This document shows, piece by piece, positions 1 to 10,615 of a stretch of 64,000 nucleotides of DNA. The notes under the pieces are model-generated. The model saw nothing but the letters and a program-made list of their open reading frames with translations, searched no databases and had not been told where the DNA came from. Each line of letters opens with the position of its first letter. The first letter of the stretch is position 1. The DNA comes from Trichomonas vaginalis G3 (lineage: Eukaryota; Parabasalia; Trichomonadida; Trichomonadidae), in NCBI RefSeq assembly GCF_026262505.1, contig NC_067207.1, positions 34,378,082 to 34,442,081 of the forward strand, read 5' to 3'. Made by a program: the position numbers and the translations under genes.

Positions 1-45
1 CCGAAATTCATCACACGTTTTAACCATGTAAAACGCTATAGAAAT

Positions 46-715
46 AACTGGGGTAGAAAACAGGTTAGAAACAACAGGTTAGATCTAACTCTCTACCCAA
101 AAGTTATTTTTGCTGATAGAGTTGCAGTCCAAAATTCTGAGTAAAATATTTTTTTAGGGCATGGTGTCAACCGTTGAGTTTTTCTACAAAATTCACAAAA
201 CTACGGTTTCACATCTTGTAAGATACGCTTATATAAATAACTGGGGTAAAGAACGAGGTTAAAAAGAGGTTAGCTTACCTTCCCTAAACATTATTTATTG
301 TCCTGAATTTACCGCCATTACGATGAAGAAAGTTTTGACAAAACCATTTACGAAGAGTTTGAGACAAAGACATGTAAGTAAGGAAGTCTTATGACAAAGA
401 CATTACGATGAATCATGAACAATTCAAGAGGGTAGAAAAAGGTTTAAGAAAACAGGTTAGATCTAAACCTTCTACCTAAACATATATTTTGGTTGTCTGA
501 TTTACGCTCATTACGAAGAAGTCTTGGACAAACATCATACGATGAAATCATGACAAAAGCATGTACGAAGAAGTCTTGACAAAACATGTACGAAAAGTCT
601 TTGACAAAGCATGTACGAAGAAGTCACTTGACAAAATTCAAGAGCGGTAGAAAACAAAGGTTTAACAAAACAGTTAATTAACCTTTCTTACCCTGTCTAA
701 AATAATATTTTTTTG
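46..715 (+). repeat. Four degraded hairpin repeat units with 25-bp minisatellite between
   Basis: Units lie at about 50-117, 241-300, 430-490 and 651-715. Each has G-rich direct hexamers (GGTAGA or GGTTAG), a central palindrome (GTTAGATCTAAC or GTTAATTAAC), the inverse hexamers, then an AT tail of the AAATATATTTTT type. Between them lie copies of the ACGAAGAAGTCTTGACAAAAC minisatellite. In the first unit the outer arms (GGGTAGA/TCTACCC) and inner arms (GTTAGA/TCTAAC) use different hexamers, showing which parts pair. Confidence 0.65.
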
Positions 716-1007
716 CTGAATTCAGTCACAAAAATATCTGAGTATAAATGGCATAAGATCTGACTGGACTGCCTCGAAAAACTGAAGAAGAGATTCCGTA
801 TCGAAAACCAGTGAAGAACAGCGAGTAGGTAAGAAACTAGTCGCCAAAACTCTTCAATCTATCATGGAAGCACTAGCGAACCCGTGGACTTTATTAATCT
901 GGGGTCCAAAACTCTAATGAAATCTGAATTTTCCTTAAGACTAGAAAAAAATAAAGTTTAGTTTTTATTTTATTTATTTTTTTATTTTTGTATTTGTAAT
1001 GGAAATT

Positions 1008-1944
1008 ATGTCAACACAGTAGAACACACACCGTTATAGTCCCATGAAGGCCTATCAATCGAAGAATATGACGTTACATCATTAACCAACACTCCGTCTC
1101 ATTCTTCGGTCCAAGAACGGATATATGTTAAGCAAATCGGGCGAACAAGGTAAATTTTTTAGAACAGCATGTTTTGCTCCCAGATACTAAAAGACCATCA
1201 AGACTGGTTTATGGAAAGCAAAGACTATTGAACTATTAAATGAAAGCTGAAAATTCGACTACGGATTTTTTCGTAGTCGCAAAAACTCGAGTAGAAAAAA
1301 CCCCAGTCGCCAAAACTCTATGAAAACAGTGAAAACAGCGAGTAAGTAAAAAAGCCCAGTCGCCAAAAGACTCTATGAAATCGGTGAACAAATTGCAAAA
1401 ACTAACGTTTGAGAGATATTAATGTACTATAGATTCTTGTAAATGCTGTTGCCAATGTTGGGTTCGCCTCGTTGATGTCTGGTATTATTTACAGACTTCT
1501 TGACGAAATTCATAGACAAGAACGTGAAGAGAAATGACAACAAGCTTGAGCCAAAAGCACAAAAAACATTCAGAAGAATACCACGTTCGTACCAAAGGAA
1601 AGGAAAAGAACTATAATGTATAATGGAATAAATTTTAATACTGAAGAGATGAAAATGAAGAAGATAAAGATATGGTGTATGTTGCATTGTAGTCAGAAGA
1701 AACAACAAGAGATTCTTACGACTTGCTAAGATTTACAAATCTGACAGAAATTGGTTTCTAATCGCGAAACCTTAACCGATTTCAATGACCCCAAACTGAA
1801 GATGTGAAACAAATAGTCTCAAGATACGTTACCTCAAACACCACCATGAATGAAAGTTACATATTTACATTCCAAAGAGAATTTCCATTGTTAGAAGGAA
1901 AAATAATCAGAGTATTTTGAAGGCGAACTTCAACAAGTAGAGTA
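1008..1944 (+). pseudogene. KilA-N protein gene, broken copy
   Basis: The ATG at 1008 begins a stretch matching the gene at 40666-41472, ending at the same relative stop near 1943. The block at 1160-1215 resembles the neighbouring shorter KilA-N gene (40188-40577), so the copy is mosaic. The middle (about 1215-1410) is replaced by unrelated sequence with two copies of an AGTCGCCAAAACTCTATGAA repeat and a small GACTACG/CGTAGTC hairpin (1257-1278). Many frame changes prevent translation. Confidence 0.6.
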
Positions 1945-1999
1945 AATGAACTCTTTATTTTCATAGATGCTTGACTGTTCAGAGGCTCTCAAAGTAGCT

Positions 2000-2470
2000 C
2001 AAATTAGGTAAATTGCCTCGTCAAATCCTTCTGGCTTCCGAGTCCTTCTTTCCGACAGAAATAATATTTTCCTCGACAACTGGAAAAAAATTTCCTTGTG
2101 CACGACAGGAAAAAATTTTCTAGTTCGTCGTCGGTAAACAATATCAATTTGACAAAATTGAGAAATTTTTTGGTCAGAACTCAGAAAAAGTTTTTCCTTC
2201 CAAACAGGAAAAAATTGTTCCCGAAAACGGAAAATTCCGCCGAACCTGAAAAATTAATACGTCCCTGACAACGGAAAAGTTTTCCTTCCGACAGGAAAGT
2301 TTTTGTCCTTCCGACAGGAAAGTTTTTCTTCACACGATCAAGAAACACACATTTCCGCGTTCAAGGAAAAAATTCCCACAGATCCGATCTGACGTATCCT
2401 CTTCCTGAATGCGCTCCAAAAGGCCAGAGACCGAACGCAGCCCGTACGCCAGCAACTAGACTTACTGAAG
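2000..2470. repeat. GGAAAA/TTTCC minisatellite, degraded copy
   Basis: It repeats units built on TTCCGACAGGAAA and AATTTTCC, equivalent to 41550-41815 in element A but with many indels. No reading frame is supported. Confidence 0.55.
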
Positions 2471-2479
2471 ACTAAACAC

Positions 2480-3440
2480 TTATCATTTTTTCAAAGCTTT
2501 GACTTTTTACAATTTGAACTTTGTTTGGTAGATATGCAAATTCTGAAAGAAGTATGAGGGTCTTGTATTGCTTTGTACTTCTCACCATAGTTCATGTCTT
2601 GTCAAACCTTACCTGCCATGGACGTCTTCTTCATAACGTTCCATGAAATCGTCCCCTTCGGACAATCCGGGAAAAGTAATTCCTATGTCAGTAAAGACTT
2701 ATTGGCTTTTAACATCTTACTTTAAACTCTTTTGCCTGTCTGTAACACAAATGACGAACTGAGTGTTTAAAGTTGTCTGAGCGTTCTTGAATTCGGACAC
2801 AGGTGTCTTGTTCTCTTGTTCTTTAACTAGGAGCAAGGATGAGAACGAAATCTCATGCTAAAATATGAAGAGCCCGCTTATGAGGGTATGTCTTCCAATC
2901 GTAAGATTGCGAATTTTCTTTCGAAATGTATTCCTATCTCTTTCTGTTGTTGTTTTCTGAAGTGTTTTATCTCTTCTAATTGCTCATGCATTTCCTCATT
3001 AGGGATTTTGAACTGTAGAATTTACTTATAATCTCATTTATATAGCCATTAACTTCAAAACCTCCATTCTTTGGTAACTTTTTTCTTAACAATCTAATCA
3101 ACTCCAAGTATGCCCTTTATACATAACTAACTTAGACCTTTTGTATAACTACTTTGGAAACGAATTGACGGGGTTTGGTCAAATGACAGAAGTCGACAAA
3201 TAACAACGTAACTATAGAATAGGGTTTTTCTCATCTAGTTCCTTGTTGTTGTGCAGCATTTTCAGTATCAGTGAAAGTCATAGATTGACCTACGACCGAG
3301 GTGGTGCATATAGAACCTGTTATAGAAACCGCATCTGAGCAGATAGATATCTTGTCCATGTTAGGCTTTATCTTTGAGCATTTTCTAAACTTTCTCTTGT
3401 TCTTATTTAACAACATCTCAACCATTGTTCTCTGTCAATG
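2480..3440 (-). pseudogene. Packaging ATPase gene, broken copy
   Basis: It aligns along its length with the ATPase gene of element A (41911-42777) on the same strand, including the region around the Walker A segment near 3270-3300. Frequent insertions destroy the frame. It is divergently followed by the copy of the 42814-43239 gene, which preserves the element A gene order. Confidence 0.6.
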
Positions 3441-3504
3441 GTCAGCCAAACTCTTTTTTTTTAACACTATGATTGCTAGAAACAATTAAAATGTTTTATC
3501 TTTT

Positions 3505-3960
3505 AGAAAATGTTTAGCGAGTTTCGCATATCTATATCGAACGTCTTATGCGTTTCGACAGCAAAATAATCTGTCGACCATAAAATCTTACACATGTGTA
3601 AACAAGAAGGTGAATGGTTGTTCTAAAGTTGCTGTTTCTGGAATATGACAAGACATAAATAACAATTAAGCAGAGCAGTCCTTAAATTTGTCAATTGAAT
3701 CAGACCCTTGTTTGACAGAGATGACACCCGGATCTGCAGAAAAGATGAAACACAAAGTTTGCTTAGATATGCAAGAAGACACACTTTGTGCGCTGTTCTT
3801 GAAGATGAAATAGAAACAGACATAGATGAGCGTACTTTAAAGGCAAAAGACAACTTTTACATAAACTATGGTTCGGAGAATTTGACATAACTCCACGAGA
3901 AAAGAGAAAGAAGAAGAAAAGAAAGAAAGAAAGTAGAAGAAAGAGAAGAAAGAACCAGAG
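3505..3960 (+). pseudogene. Broken copy of charged unknown protein (as at 42814-43239)
   Basis: The segment around 3708-3890 encodes the same charged stretch as the element A gene, including an alternating Glu/Asp-rich region and the GSE-F-DIT tail, but in several frames. It ends in the same purine-rich GAAAGAAGAAG tract. Confidence 0.55.
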
Positions 3961-4014
3961 CCAGTTCCCGAGAGAAAAAGAAATTTGACTATGTTAAAAT
4001 AAATTTTATTTTTA

Positions 4015-4460
4015 GAACAGTTTCAGTGGTCAATAGTCAAGTGTTCTTCCGTCTTTAGATGTAAAACACCGCTTAGACTCTATAAGATCTTTTATAGCGT
4101 GAGGTGCAATTTACCTTGAACTTCTAAACGTAGGACTCATAATAGTTCATCAGCTTCTATCTTCTTTGGTTCATAAGATTAACAAGTTTAGTAATGCTAT
4201 GCTTCTTTAAGGTTTTGAGAACCAGAACCTTTCTGTCAAACTTTCTTGATGCTAACAACTTTTTATGTATAAGTCTTGTACAAATTTCGTCACCATTTTT
4301 AGTCACAATAGCCAACTTACCTGGTTCTGATTGTTCCAAACTTGCTGAATGAAGATTTCAAAATGGTAGAGGCAGTAACCATTCAAAATATGTAATGGGT
4401 CTAGTTCTTTCTTTAAGTCCTGACATGTACTTGTTTTACGTGGATGAATTTTCGTCATCT
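4015..4460 (-). pseudogene. Broken copy of unknown protein (as at 43290-43709)
   Basis: The clearest block is 4157-4339, which matches the middle of the element A gene (TKNG, the RKFDRKV-like stretch). It ends near 4460 with the same TTTTCTATCGGATAAAAAA promoter-like sequence seen at 43712-43730. Confidence 0.55.
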
Positions 4461-4639
4461 TTTCTATCGGATAAAAAATATTTTTTTTTTAAATTTGACC
4501 TCATTAAAAATTTTTCTTCTGTATATACAAACCATTCTGGAACATCTAAAAGACTTTTTGAACATTTTGCCAGAATGTCTCGTTAGCACGCTGTATATAC
4601 CATATTCTTACAGACAATTATTGTTTATACGAACGTGAA

Positions 4640-5730
4640 CAATGACCTCCTTCTCTATAACACTGTCAAAGGTCAGTTTCATCTATGAAACAGTTTCATA
4701 TACACTCTTGTTTGCTTCTAACTAATGTTTGTCTTCTCTTCGTAATTGAGAATTTGTCTTGGTCTGACTTTTGAAATCTCTAATTCATAAAATATGAGAA
4801 CAAGTGGTTGTAAAAGTCAGATGTCAAAATTTCTGCTAAGTCGTCAAAAATATTCTGTATCTTGCATATGAGAATCTGACGTCTGACAACTACATATTTC
4901 TGTCAGAACTTCTAACTTCATCGGAAACAGCATTGTTTTTGAAACCCATAATGAAGTTTGCAACATTTCTCACAAAATCTTCTGGTCTTTTATTTTTCTT
5001 TCACAACTCCAACTTTGTCTGTTATAGAGACCTTCAAAGCATCTGAGTTTAAAATTTTTGTTGTATCTATACTTTGAAGTTCATGTAAACAATAAGTTTC
5101 ATATTCTCTATTAGGAGGCTTAAACTTGCCAGCAGGATGTTCTAAGTCTTGTCATATTAGGAGTTCGAATAACTTCATAACAGTTTGCACAAATAATCAC
5201 TGTAAAGATTGTTCTTACCAGTTCCTTGTTTTCCCAATTATAATGGAGAGCGGTTTTCATTTTCTAGCAACTTGGATGTTGTAATCAATATTTGCAAAAA
5301 CCAGACATAAATATACTCATAACACCTTTTCGTTTCATTGCTATATAGATTTCTTTGACAGTGTCTAACCAAAGCTTCTATATATATTTCTTTCCATTCT
5401 ACTTGTTCGTATTTAATATCGTGAAGATAGAATAGAAGTTTTGGAGAGAGGTGTATAGAACTTTATAACCTCGACCTGAAAAGATCTTCTAACTTTTGAA
5501 CAATAAGATATCCCAATGATCTAACATCTTCATGTCCAACTTGTAGTTTGACACTTTATTTTCTTAAAGTTCTGTCTACAATTTGTTCTGAGACTATGTA
5601 GTATGCTCTTGGTTTTGTTAAGATGACAACATCCCATTCTTTCTATGACATAAATTCTGGGCAGGAGAAGTCGACATAAATGACCTAAAGACGTTTCAAA
5701 TTTCTCGAGCTGCTTGTTTATAGTCCTCGA
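4640..5730 (-). pseudogene. SF3 (D5-like) primase-helicase, C-terminal remnant
   Basis: On the minus strand, broken frames contain a P-loop near 5225-5250 (G-K-Q-G-T-G-K-N) and, near 5020-5095, an NELQSID-type stretch with downstream LNSDALK. These are features of superfamily 3 helicases of Maverick and giant-virus primase-helicases. No such gene exists in element A. The fragment ends where element B begins. A matching primase N-terminal fragment lies on the same strand at 9303-9560. Function assignment is by motif recognition only. Confidence 0.55.
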
Positions 5731-6143
5731 AATGGACATTCTATCGTTTGTTTTATTTCTTTTTGTTCCCCACTATCCGGATCGGTCATTGTAATTGTTT
5801 TTGTTATAGTATCAGCTTTATCTTTAACTTCAATCTTTTTTCCATCGGGATATTTAAACCAAAATTCCAAAAATTCGATATTGTCAATCTGTTCATATTT
5901 TAATCTATCAATTACATTTTTAATACCATCTGAAAATCTTATGAAATGGTCATTATATGGGTTTGATTGAACTAAATTTGAATGAAGTGAAATATAACCT
6001 GATGATGAATATGACATCGACTCATATTTTCTGAAAACACTAAAATTTATAACATGAATGAATTTCTTATTCGTTGAATTTATGAATTCTTGAGGTAATC
6101 TTATTCTAGTTTTATTTATCACTGGAAAATAACGCTTTACCAT
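5718..6143 (-). CDS. Putative Maverick virion structural protein
   Basis: The product is 141 residues with no signal peptide or membrane segment. The middle carries a YISLHSNLV stretch followed by a hydrophobic EFWFKYPDG segment. I recall this layout from small jelly-roll-like virion proteins of Polintons, so I infer a minor capsid role rather than demonstrating it. It is transcribed divergently from the 6165 gene across only 21 bp, which suggests a shared promoter. Its 3' end lies at the junction with the indel-rich copy, so the last residues could be foreign or the protein could be truncated. Confidence 0.5.
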   Translation of the reverse strand: MVKRYFPVINKTRIRLPQEFINSTNKKFIHVINFSVFRKYESMSYSSSGYISLHSNLVQSNPYNDHFIRFSDGIKNVIDRLKYEQIDNIEFLEFWFKYPDGKKIEVKDKADTITKTITMTDPDSGEQKEIKQTIECPFRGL

Positions 6144-6164
6144 ATTTTTAATCGTAATAAAAAA
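6144..6164. promoter_or_regulatory. Bidirectional promoter-like spacer
   Basis: The 21 bp between divergent ATGs reads ATTTTTAATCGTAATAAAAA. The same ATCGTAATAA block directly precedes the ATG at 6927, and TTCGTA variants precede starts at 10525 and 16873. This points to an element-specific promoter core. Confidence 0.5.
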
Positions 6165-6902
6165 ATGTCAATTATCAATATTATTTCGAATAATAACTGT
6201 GAATTAAATTTAACAGTTAGCGGAATTTATAATGTTACTCTCGTTTCTGTGAGTGGTAAATTTAATCCCATTCTTTTAGACCCTTCAGATTATATATCAT
6301 TTATTAAAGATGACCATGAGCCGCATAGCGGCGGGGTCGTAGACCTAAAAACGTATGATATGTATATAAATAATGTGATAACGAAATGGGATATTAACAT
6401 GATTTTAAGTTATTTAAATGAATCATTTATCGTATGGTATGAAGAAAATTTTAAATCAAAACCTGATAAACTTTTTGAACTTGATGAAATAAATAACCTT
6501 ATTAAATTTCCGCTGAAAATTAAATTTTGTACTCCTCGTCTTCGTTCATTGTTGGGGATATTAAATTTTGAAAAAGATGTTGGGGATGTTTTGTATTCTG
6601 ACACTGGTTCTAATTTCATTTTAATCAAATGTGATAAAGTTAATACCCCAATGAGATTTTCACATCAAACATTAGACCCTAACTCTTACCCATCAATACA
6701 AAACATTTTATCCATCAACTTAAACATATTTTCTTTATCATATCCGTTTCAATTATCCGGGAATTCATTTATTCTTCATTCAAAAGATTTATCAAATATT
6801 AAATTTAGAATAACTGACCTATTTGATTGTGATTTAGAATTTATGAATGAAATATTATGGCAATTTCAAATAGAAAAAATAGCTGATGAGATAACAGATT
6901 AA
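6165..6902 (+). CDS. Polinton capsid-associated protein (PRL..LLG family)
   Basis: The product is 245 residues. Residues of about 125-140 read TPRLRSLLGI, followed by FILIKCDKV, and the C-terminal third has a beta-rich F-ILHSKDLSNIKFRI segment. This order (P-x-L-x-x-x-LG, a cytosolic -CD- strand, then a terminal N-I-x-F-x-I strand) matches a family often seen next to capsid genes in animal Polintons and is presumed a virion component. The start codon follows a T-tract/ATCGTAATAA motif. The gene is intact and leads straight into the fibre gene with a 24-bp gap. Confidence 0.5.
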   Translation: MSIINIISNNNCELNLTVSGIYNVTLVSVSGKFNPILLDPSDYISFIKDDHEPHSGGVVDLKTYDMYINNVITKWDINMILSYLNESFIVWYEENFKSKPDKLFELDEINNLIKFPLKIKFCTPRLRSLLGILNFEKDVGDVLYSDTGSNFILIKCDKVNTPMRFSHQTLDPNSYPSIQNILSINLNIFSLSYPFQLSGNSFILHSKDLSNIKFRITDLFDCDLEFMNEILWQFQIEKIADEITD

Positions 6903-6926
6903 ATATTTATTTTTAAATCGTAATAA

Positions 6927-8815
6927 ATGATTAAACAACAGCAACCACAGACCATTACATACGCCATATATGCATATAATTCAAAGACGGCAGAACAAAC
7001 GCAAATGTTGAAATATGGAGATTTGGAGATAGTATTGAAAAATGACCATTTCGAATTCGTTTGCAAAGGTGGTGCAGTGATATCAAATATAAAAGAAATT
7101 TTATTTATGAATTCAAAAATTAAAGGAATAACGGATGATATAACATCAATTCCACCAGAAGAACAAAGATATTACGCATTAAATGCATTTCCTAAAGTTT
7201 TGAAGATTGGAAGATTTAATTTAAATGAGGAATTCATAAAAGGTTTCCTAAATGACATAATGAAGAAAGCAGATAAGGAATATGTTAACGATGAGTTAGC
7301 AAAGAAAGCAGATATATCATTTGTTAACGATGAGTTAGCAAAGAAAGCAGATAAAACTTATGTTAACGATGAGTTAGCAAAGAAAGCAGATAAAACTTAT
7401 GTTAACGATGAGTTAGCAAAGAAAGCAGATAAAACTTATGTTAACGATGAGTTAGCAAAGAAGGCAGATAAGGACTTGTGCTAGTGAATTAATGAAGAAG
7501 GCAGATAAGGAATATGTTAATGAAAAAGATAATGAAATTATAGAAAGGGTTGAATGGTATCATGAACGGACATCGAAGATTCTTAAAACTAAAGCTGATA
7601 CAGGATGGGTTTCAGAATGTTTAGACCTTAAAGCAGATAAACTTATGTTAACAATGAGTTAGGGAAGAAAGCAGATATATCATGTTAACGATGAGTTAGC
7701 AAAGAAAGCAGATAAAATATGTTAACGATGAGTTAGCAAAGAAGCAGATATAATTTGTTAACGATGAGTTAGCAAAGAAAGCAGATATATCATTTGTTAA
7801 CGAAATATACCAAAGTTTAGTTGGAACAAAAAATATTGAAACTATTGTTGGCGACTTTTCTGTCAATGAAGAAAACAAATATTTTAGATGGGAGTTTGTA
7901 CAGTCCTTAAGAAATGGTATACGGTATAAACTCATTCCGAAAAATAACAATGAAATGTATGTAGGCTATATAAAGAATAATGGCACACAAGTTAAAGTTC
8001 CATTAGACAACAACTGCTACTTAAACTTATATGGAGACGAACAAAAGAAATATTTAAGAGTTTATGAAATGACGGATATGACATTGTCTAACGTAGCTCC
8101 AGCACCGTATTATTATGACTATGGTGTTGACGCACATGTAGACCCAAAAAAGCAAACATTATATTTAGATTATTATAGATATAAAAGATATAATGCAATA
8201 GAAAAAACGAGAATAGTATACTATTATGAAGATGACAAAAATAAATATTATAGTCAAGATTTTACATACCCTGAAAACATAAGATTATATTATAAAAAAT
8301 ATTCTGACACAAACCAGAAGAAACCCGAAATAGTTACACTATATTTTAAGTTCAAAAGAGACAATCCTATAATATCTCATATGTTTGATTTAATGAACCC
8401 AGTAGGTTCTATTTATACATCTATGGATGTGAGAGGTCCTCAAGCAATGTTTGGTGTTGGTGCATGGGAACAAATAGTCGACAGGTTTTTGTATTGTGCA
8501 AACTCTTCAAAGGAAACAGGGGGAAGTAAAACAATTACGGGTGAAAATTTACCTGCACACAGTCACTACATAGATTTAAGCACATCTCAAGCAGGTTGGC
8601 ATAAGCATAGATATTGGGATTGGTCAGGAATGACAAAAGGTAAAGGATATGATGTTAAAGATGATGTTAAATTTGCCATAAATTGTTACTGGAGTGACAC
8701 TCAGGGAGAAGGAAACCATACACATCGCGTTTCAGGATATACACAAACAACGGGACAAAGTAAAGATTACATGCCACCATTTATGACTGTATTCGCATGG
8801 TATAGAGTTCAATGA
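6927..8815 (+). pseudogene. Phage-tail-fibre-like protein with ADK repeats, frameshifted
   Basis: The N-terminal part (6927-7484) ends in tandem 39-bp units encoding KADKTYVNDELAK. The repeat continues through 7490-7850 in shifting frames. The C-terminal part (open from 7955) ends in a receptor-binding-like domain with GSIYTSMD, FLYCANSSKETGGS, NLPAHSHYI and NHTHRVSGY motifs, resembling phage T4 short-fibre/baseplate gp10-gp12 collar domains rich in metal-binding H-x-H. The last 138 residues are almost identical to those of the intact fibre gene at 32386-33708. The repeat tract looks like slippage-prone DNA, and the break may be genuine or a sequence error. The likely role is a virion attachment fibre. 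Confidence 0.75.
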
Positions 8816-8894
8816 ATTCAGTCCAAAAATAATTAATTTCATTAGTTTTAAAATTATTTTTATTTTATTTTTTATTTTGTATGTAAGAACAGTA

Positions 8895-9310
8895 ATGTCG
8901 GTCGAAGCACAGACGTTCACGAACAAATCTAATGGCGAAACATTCACAAAAGCACTTATAATGGTATTGAAGTCTTACGTAGAGACAAGGATGGTTACAT
9001 TAATGCAACAAAGATGGCAAGAGAAGCGGGAAGGTTAAACCATTTAAACAGATTTCTCAATAGTACTAAAATGCAGGAAATTCTTGAGTTTTGGATGAAC
9101 GAATACGGTGGAGCCAAAAGTGGCTCGACCTCAAAACAAGCATTTTATGAGCTTACAAAGGGCGTTATGAATGAATTCAAAGGTATTTACATACATGCTG
9201 ACCTCGTTCATTTTGTTGCTGAATGGTGCTCTGTAAAGTATGCATTTAATCATTCTGTTCGAAACTGCATAGAAGAAATTAGTGTTACAATAAATGTGAA
9301 GACCTCCTGA
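8895..9310 (+). pseudogene. KilA-N DNA-binding domain protein, frameshifted
   Basis: From about 8947 the frame encodes a typical KilA-N domain: DKDGYINATKMAR, LNRFLNSTKMQEI, then GIYIHADLVHFVAEWCSVKYA. The ATG at 8895 follows a TATGTAAGAACAGTA promoter-like stretch like those at 37800 and 40160, but its frame (TFTNKSNGETF) joins the domain only after a one-base shift near 8945. The C-terminal end is cut where primase sequence on the opposite strand starts (about 9303). KilA-N proteins are sequence-specific regulators common in large DNA viruses and Mavericks. Confidence 0.65.
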
Positions 9311-9560
9311 AGCGGTTTTAACGATAACATCTTTATCCGAAAGTTTTGATAAAATGTCTTTTCTAACTGTTTCTTTAAGTTCATCATTGTACGATTTATT
9401 GATATCAACAATAATCGTTAAATTTGATATTTTATTTACTAATAAAGCCATACCAGTTTTCCTTCCTCTTCCTCCATCATGTTTGAGTAGTTATGTAAAT
9501 CAATCCTGTTTTCACCAATTCTTTCGTGAGGGTTTTAGTTTCTGCCACAACTAATTCCTC
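9303..9560 (-). pseudogene. Primase (AEP prim-pol) N-terminal fragment
   Basis: On the minus strand, 9451-9305 encodes GMALLVNKISNLTIIVDIN and then VIVKTASGGLHIYCN. This is the D-x-D/N strand followed by the S-G-G-x-H motif of archaeo-eukaryotic primases that are fused to SF3 helicases. The upstream residues (a GGRGRKTG stretch) lie in the same frame, while earlier residues need a frame change near 9490. The rest of the gene is missing here. The SF3 helicase remnant at 4640-5730 lies downstream on the same strand. Confidence 0.55.
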
Positions 9561-9691
9561 AGCTAATGAATCAATTTTTCATCAGAAACGATATAGTTGC
9601 TGTTGTTGTTTGTTGCTGTCATTTATATAGGAATAAAAAAATAAAAATAATTTTAAAACTAACTTTATTTTTGGACTGCATCATATTTTCC

Positions 9692-10035
9692 TGTACTGTT
9701 GTCAAAATGTCATGTTGTCTCATTTTTTCAGAGAAGTTAAATGACCTGGTAGCACATGGTAACATGGTAGCACCTTCAGTTCTTCAATAATTAATTCATA
9801 ACTACCTTCCTCCTGAACTGTTGTCAAATGTCATGTTGTCTCATTTTTTCAGAAGTTAAATGACCTGGTAGCACATGGTAACATGGTAGCACCTTCAGTT
9901 CTTCAATAATTAATTCATAACTACCTTCCTCCTGAACTGTTTGTCAAAAATGTCATGTGTCTCATTTTTTCAGAGAAGTTAAATGACCTGGTAGCACATG
10001 GTACATGGTAGCACTTCAGTTCTTCAATAATTAAT
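9692..10035. repeat. Three tandem copies of a ~120-bp unit
   Basis: Copies start near 9692, 9814 and 9932. Each contains TGTCATGTTGTCTCATTTTT, a duplicated GGTAGCACATGGTAACATGG stretch and a TTCTTCAATAATTAATT end. Copies differ by short indels. The third runs into the palindrome TTCAATAATTAATTAATTATTGAA (10022-10045, written here as half-sites TTCAATAATTAA and TTAATTATTGAA). Confidence 0.8.
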
Positions 10036-10151
10036 TAATTATTGAATAACCTAAAACATTCACGATAAAATAAGTGATAACAAATTTTATTTTTATCATA
10101 AATGAATCCCCACAAGCTCAAAATTTACCACGAATCATAACAAGGGAGGAA

Positions 10152-10271
10152 ATGATAAAAATGATGCAAGAACATGTTAAAAATAACAAACCACTAAAAT
10201 TGAGAAAATGTTATGCAGTAATGATGGAAAGAGAGATGTTGTCGAAGAGGAAAAAAATTAAATTGGATTGA
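10152..10271 (+). CDS. Small basic protein, possibly 5'-truncated
   Basis: From the ATG at 10152 the product is 39 residues, strongly basic, with a KLRKCYAVMMEREML core and a SKRKKIKLD tail. The frame is open without an ATG back to 10074, encoding an NLPRIITREE segment that looks continuous with it. The true start may therefore lie upstream in another frame. I do not recognise the family. It sits between the tandem repeat and the integrase and could be a fragment. Confidence 0.35.
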   Translation: MIKMMQEHVKNNKPLKLRKCYAVMMEREMLSKRKKIKLD

Positions 10272-10317
10272 GTTTAAAAATTCATCTTATTAAATTCATC
10301 TCTTCCAATCAATTTAT

Positions 10318-10525
10318 TTATTCTATTAAATTCTTTATTTTTGCTTCACTCAGTTTAAGGATTGAACGGTAAGTTTCTAATTTTTCGATTATTTCTTTCC
10401 TCTCTTTATCGTTTTCAACCCACCGCATTGTGGCTTCTTTTTGTAATAGCATATTTTTGATTTAATTCGTTTAGTTTCTTTTTATATTCATCGTCTGGAC
10501 TCTTGACTGCTTCGTTGTCACTCAT
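10318..10525 (-). pseudogene. Small coiled-coil protein, one frame change
   Basis: The ATG at 10525 follows a T-tract/TTCGTAAGA promoter-like motif and encodes MSDNEAVKSPDDEYKKKLN. After about residue 27 the frame shifts by one base and continues as a charged helix (EATMRWVENDKERKEI through SEAKIKNLIE) to a stop at 10318. Together this gives about 68 residues with heptad-like leucine spacing. Function unknown. Confidence 0.4.
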
Positions 10526-10615
10526 TCTTACGAAATAAAAAAAATTAAATATTATTTAAATATAATGAGTAATAAAATAAATCGGAATTTCTATTAATTT
10601 ATTGTTAAACTTCAA

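Larger units (their letters stand above)
1..5730. mobile_element. Indel-rich copy of Maverick sequence related to element A
   Basis: No intact gene remains, but blocks run collinear with 40.2-43.7 kb: KilA-N genes, a GGAAAA minisatellite, the packaging ATPase and two unknown genes. After these comes an SF3 helicase that element A lacks. Side by side, the differences are mainly extra single or double bases rather than substitutions (compare 2515-2700 with 41930-42085). The copy stops at about 5730, where clean open frames of another family begin. It may be a decayed relic or poorly corrected long-read sequence at a contig edge. Confidence 0.75.
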
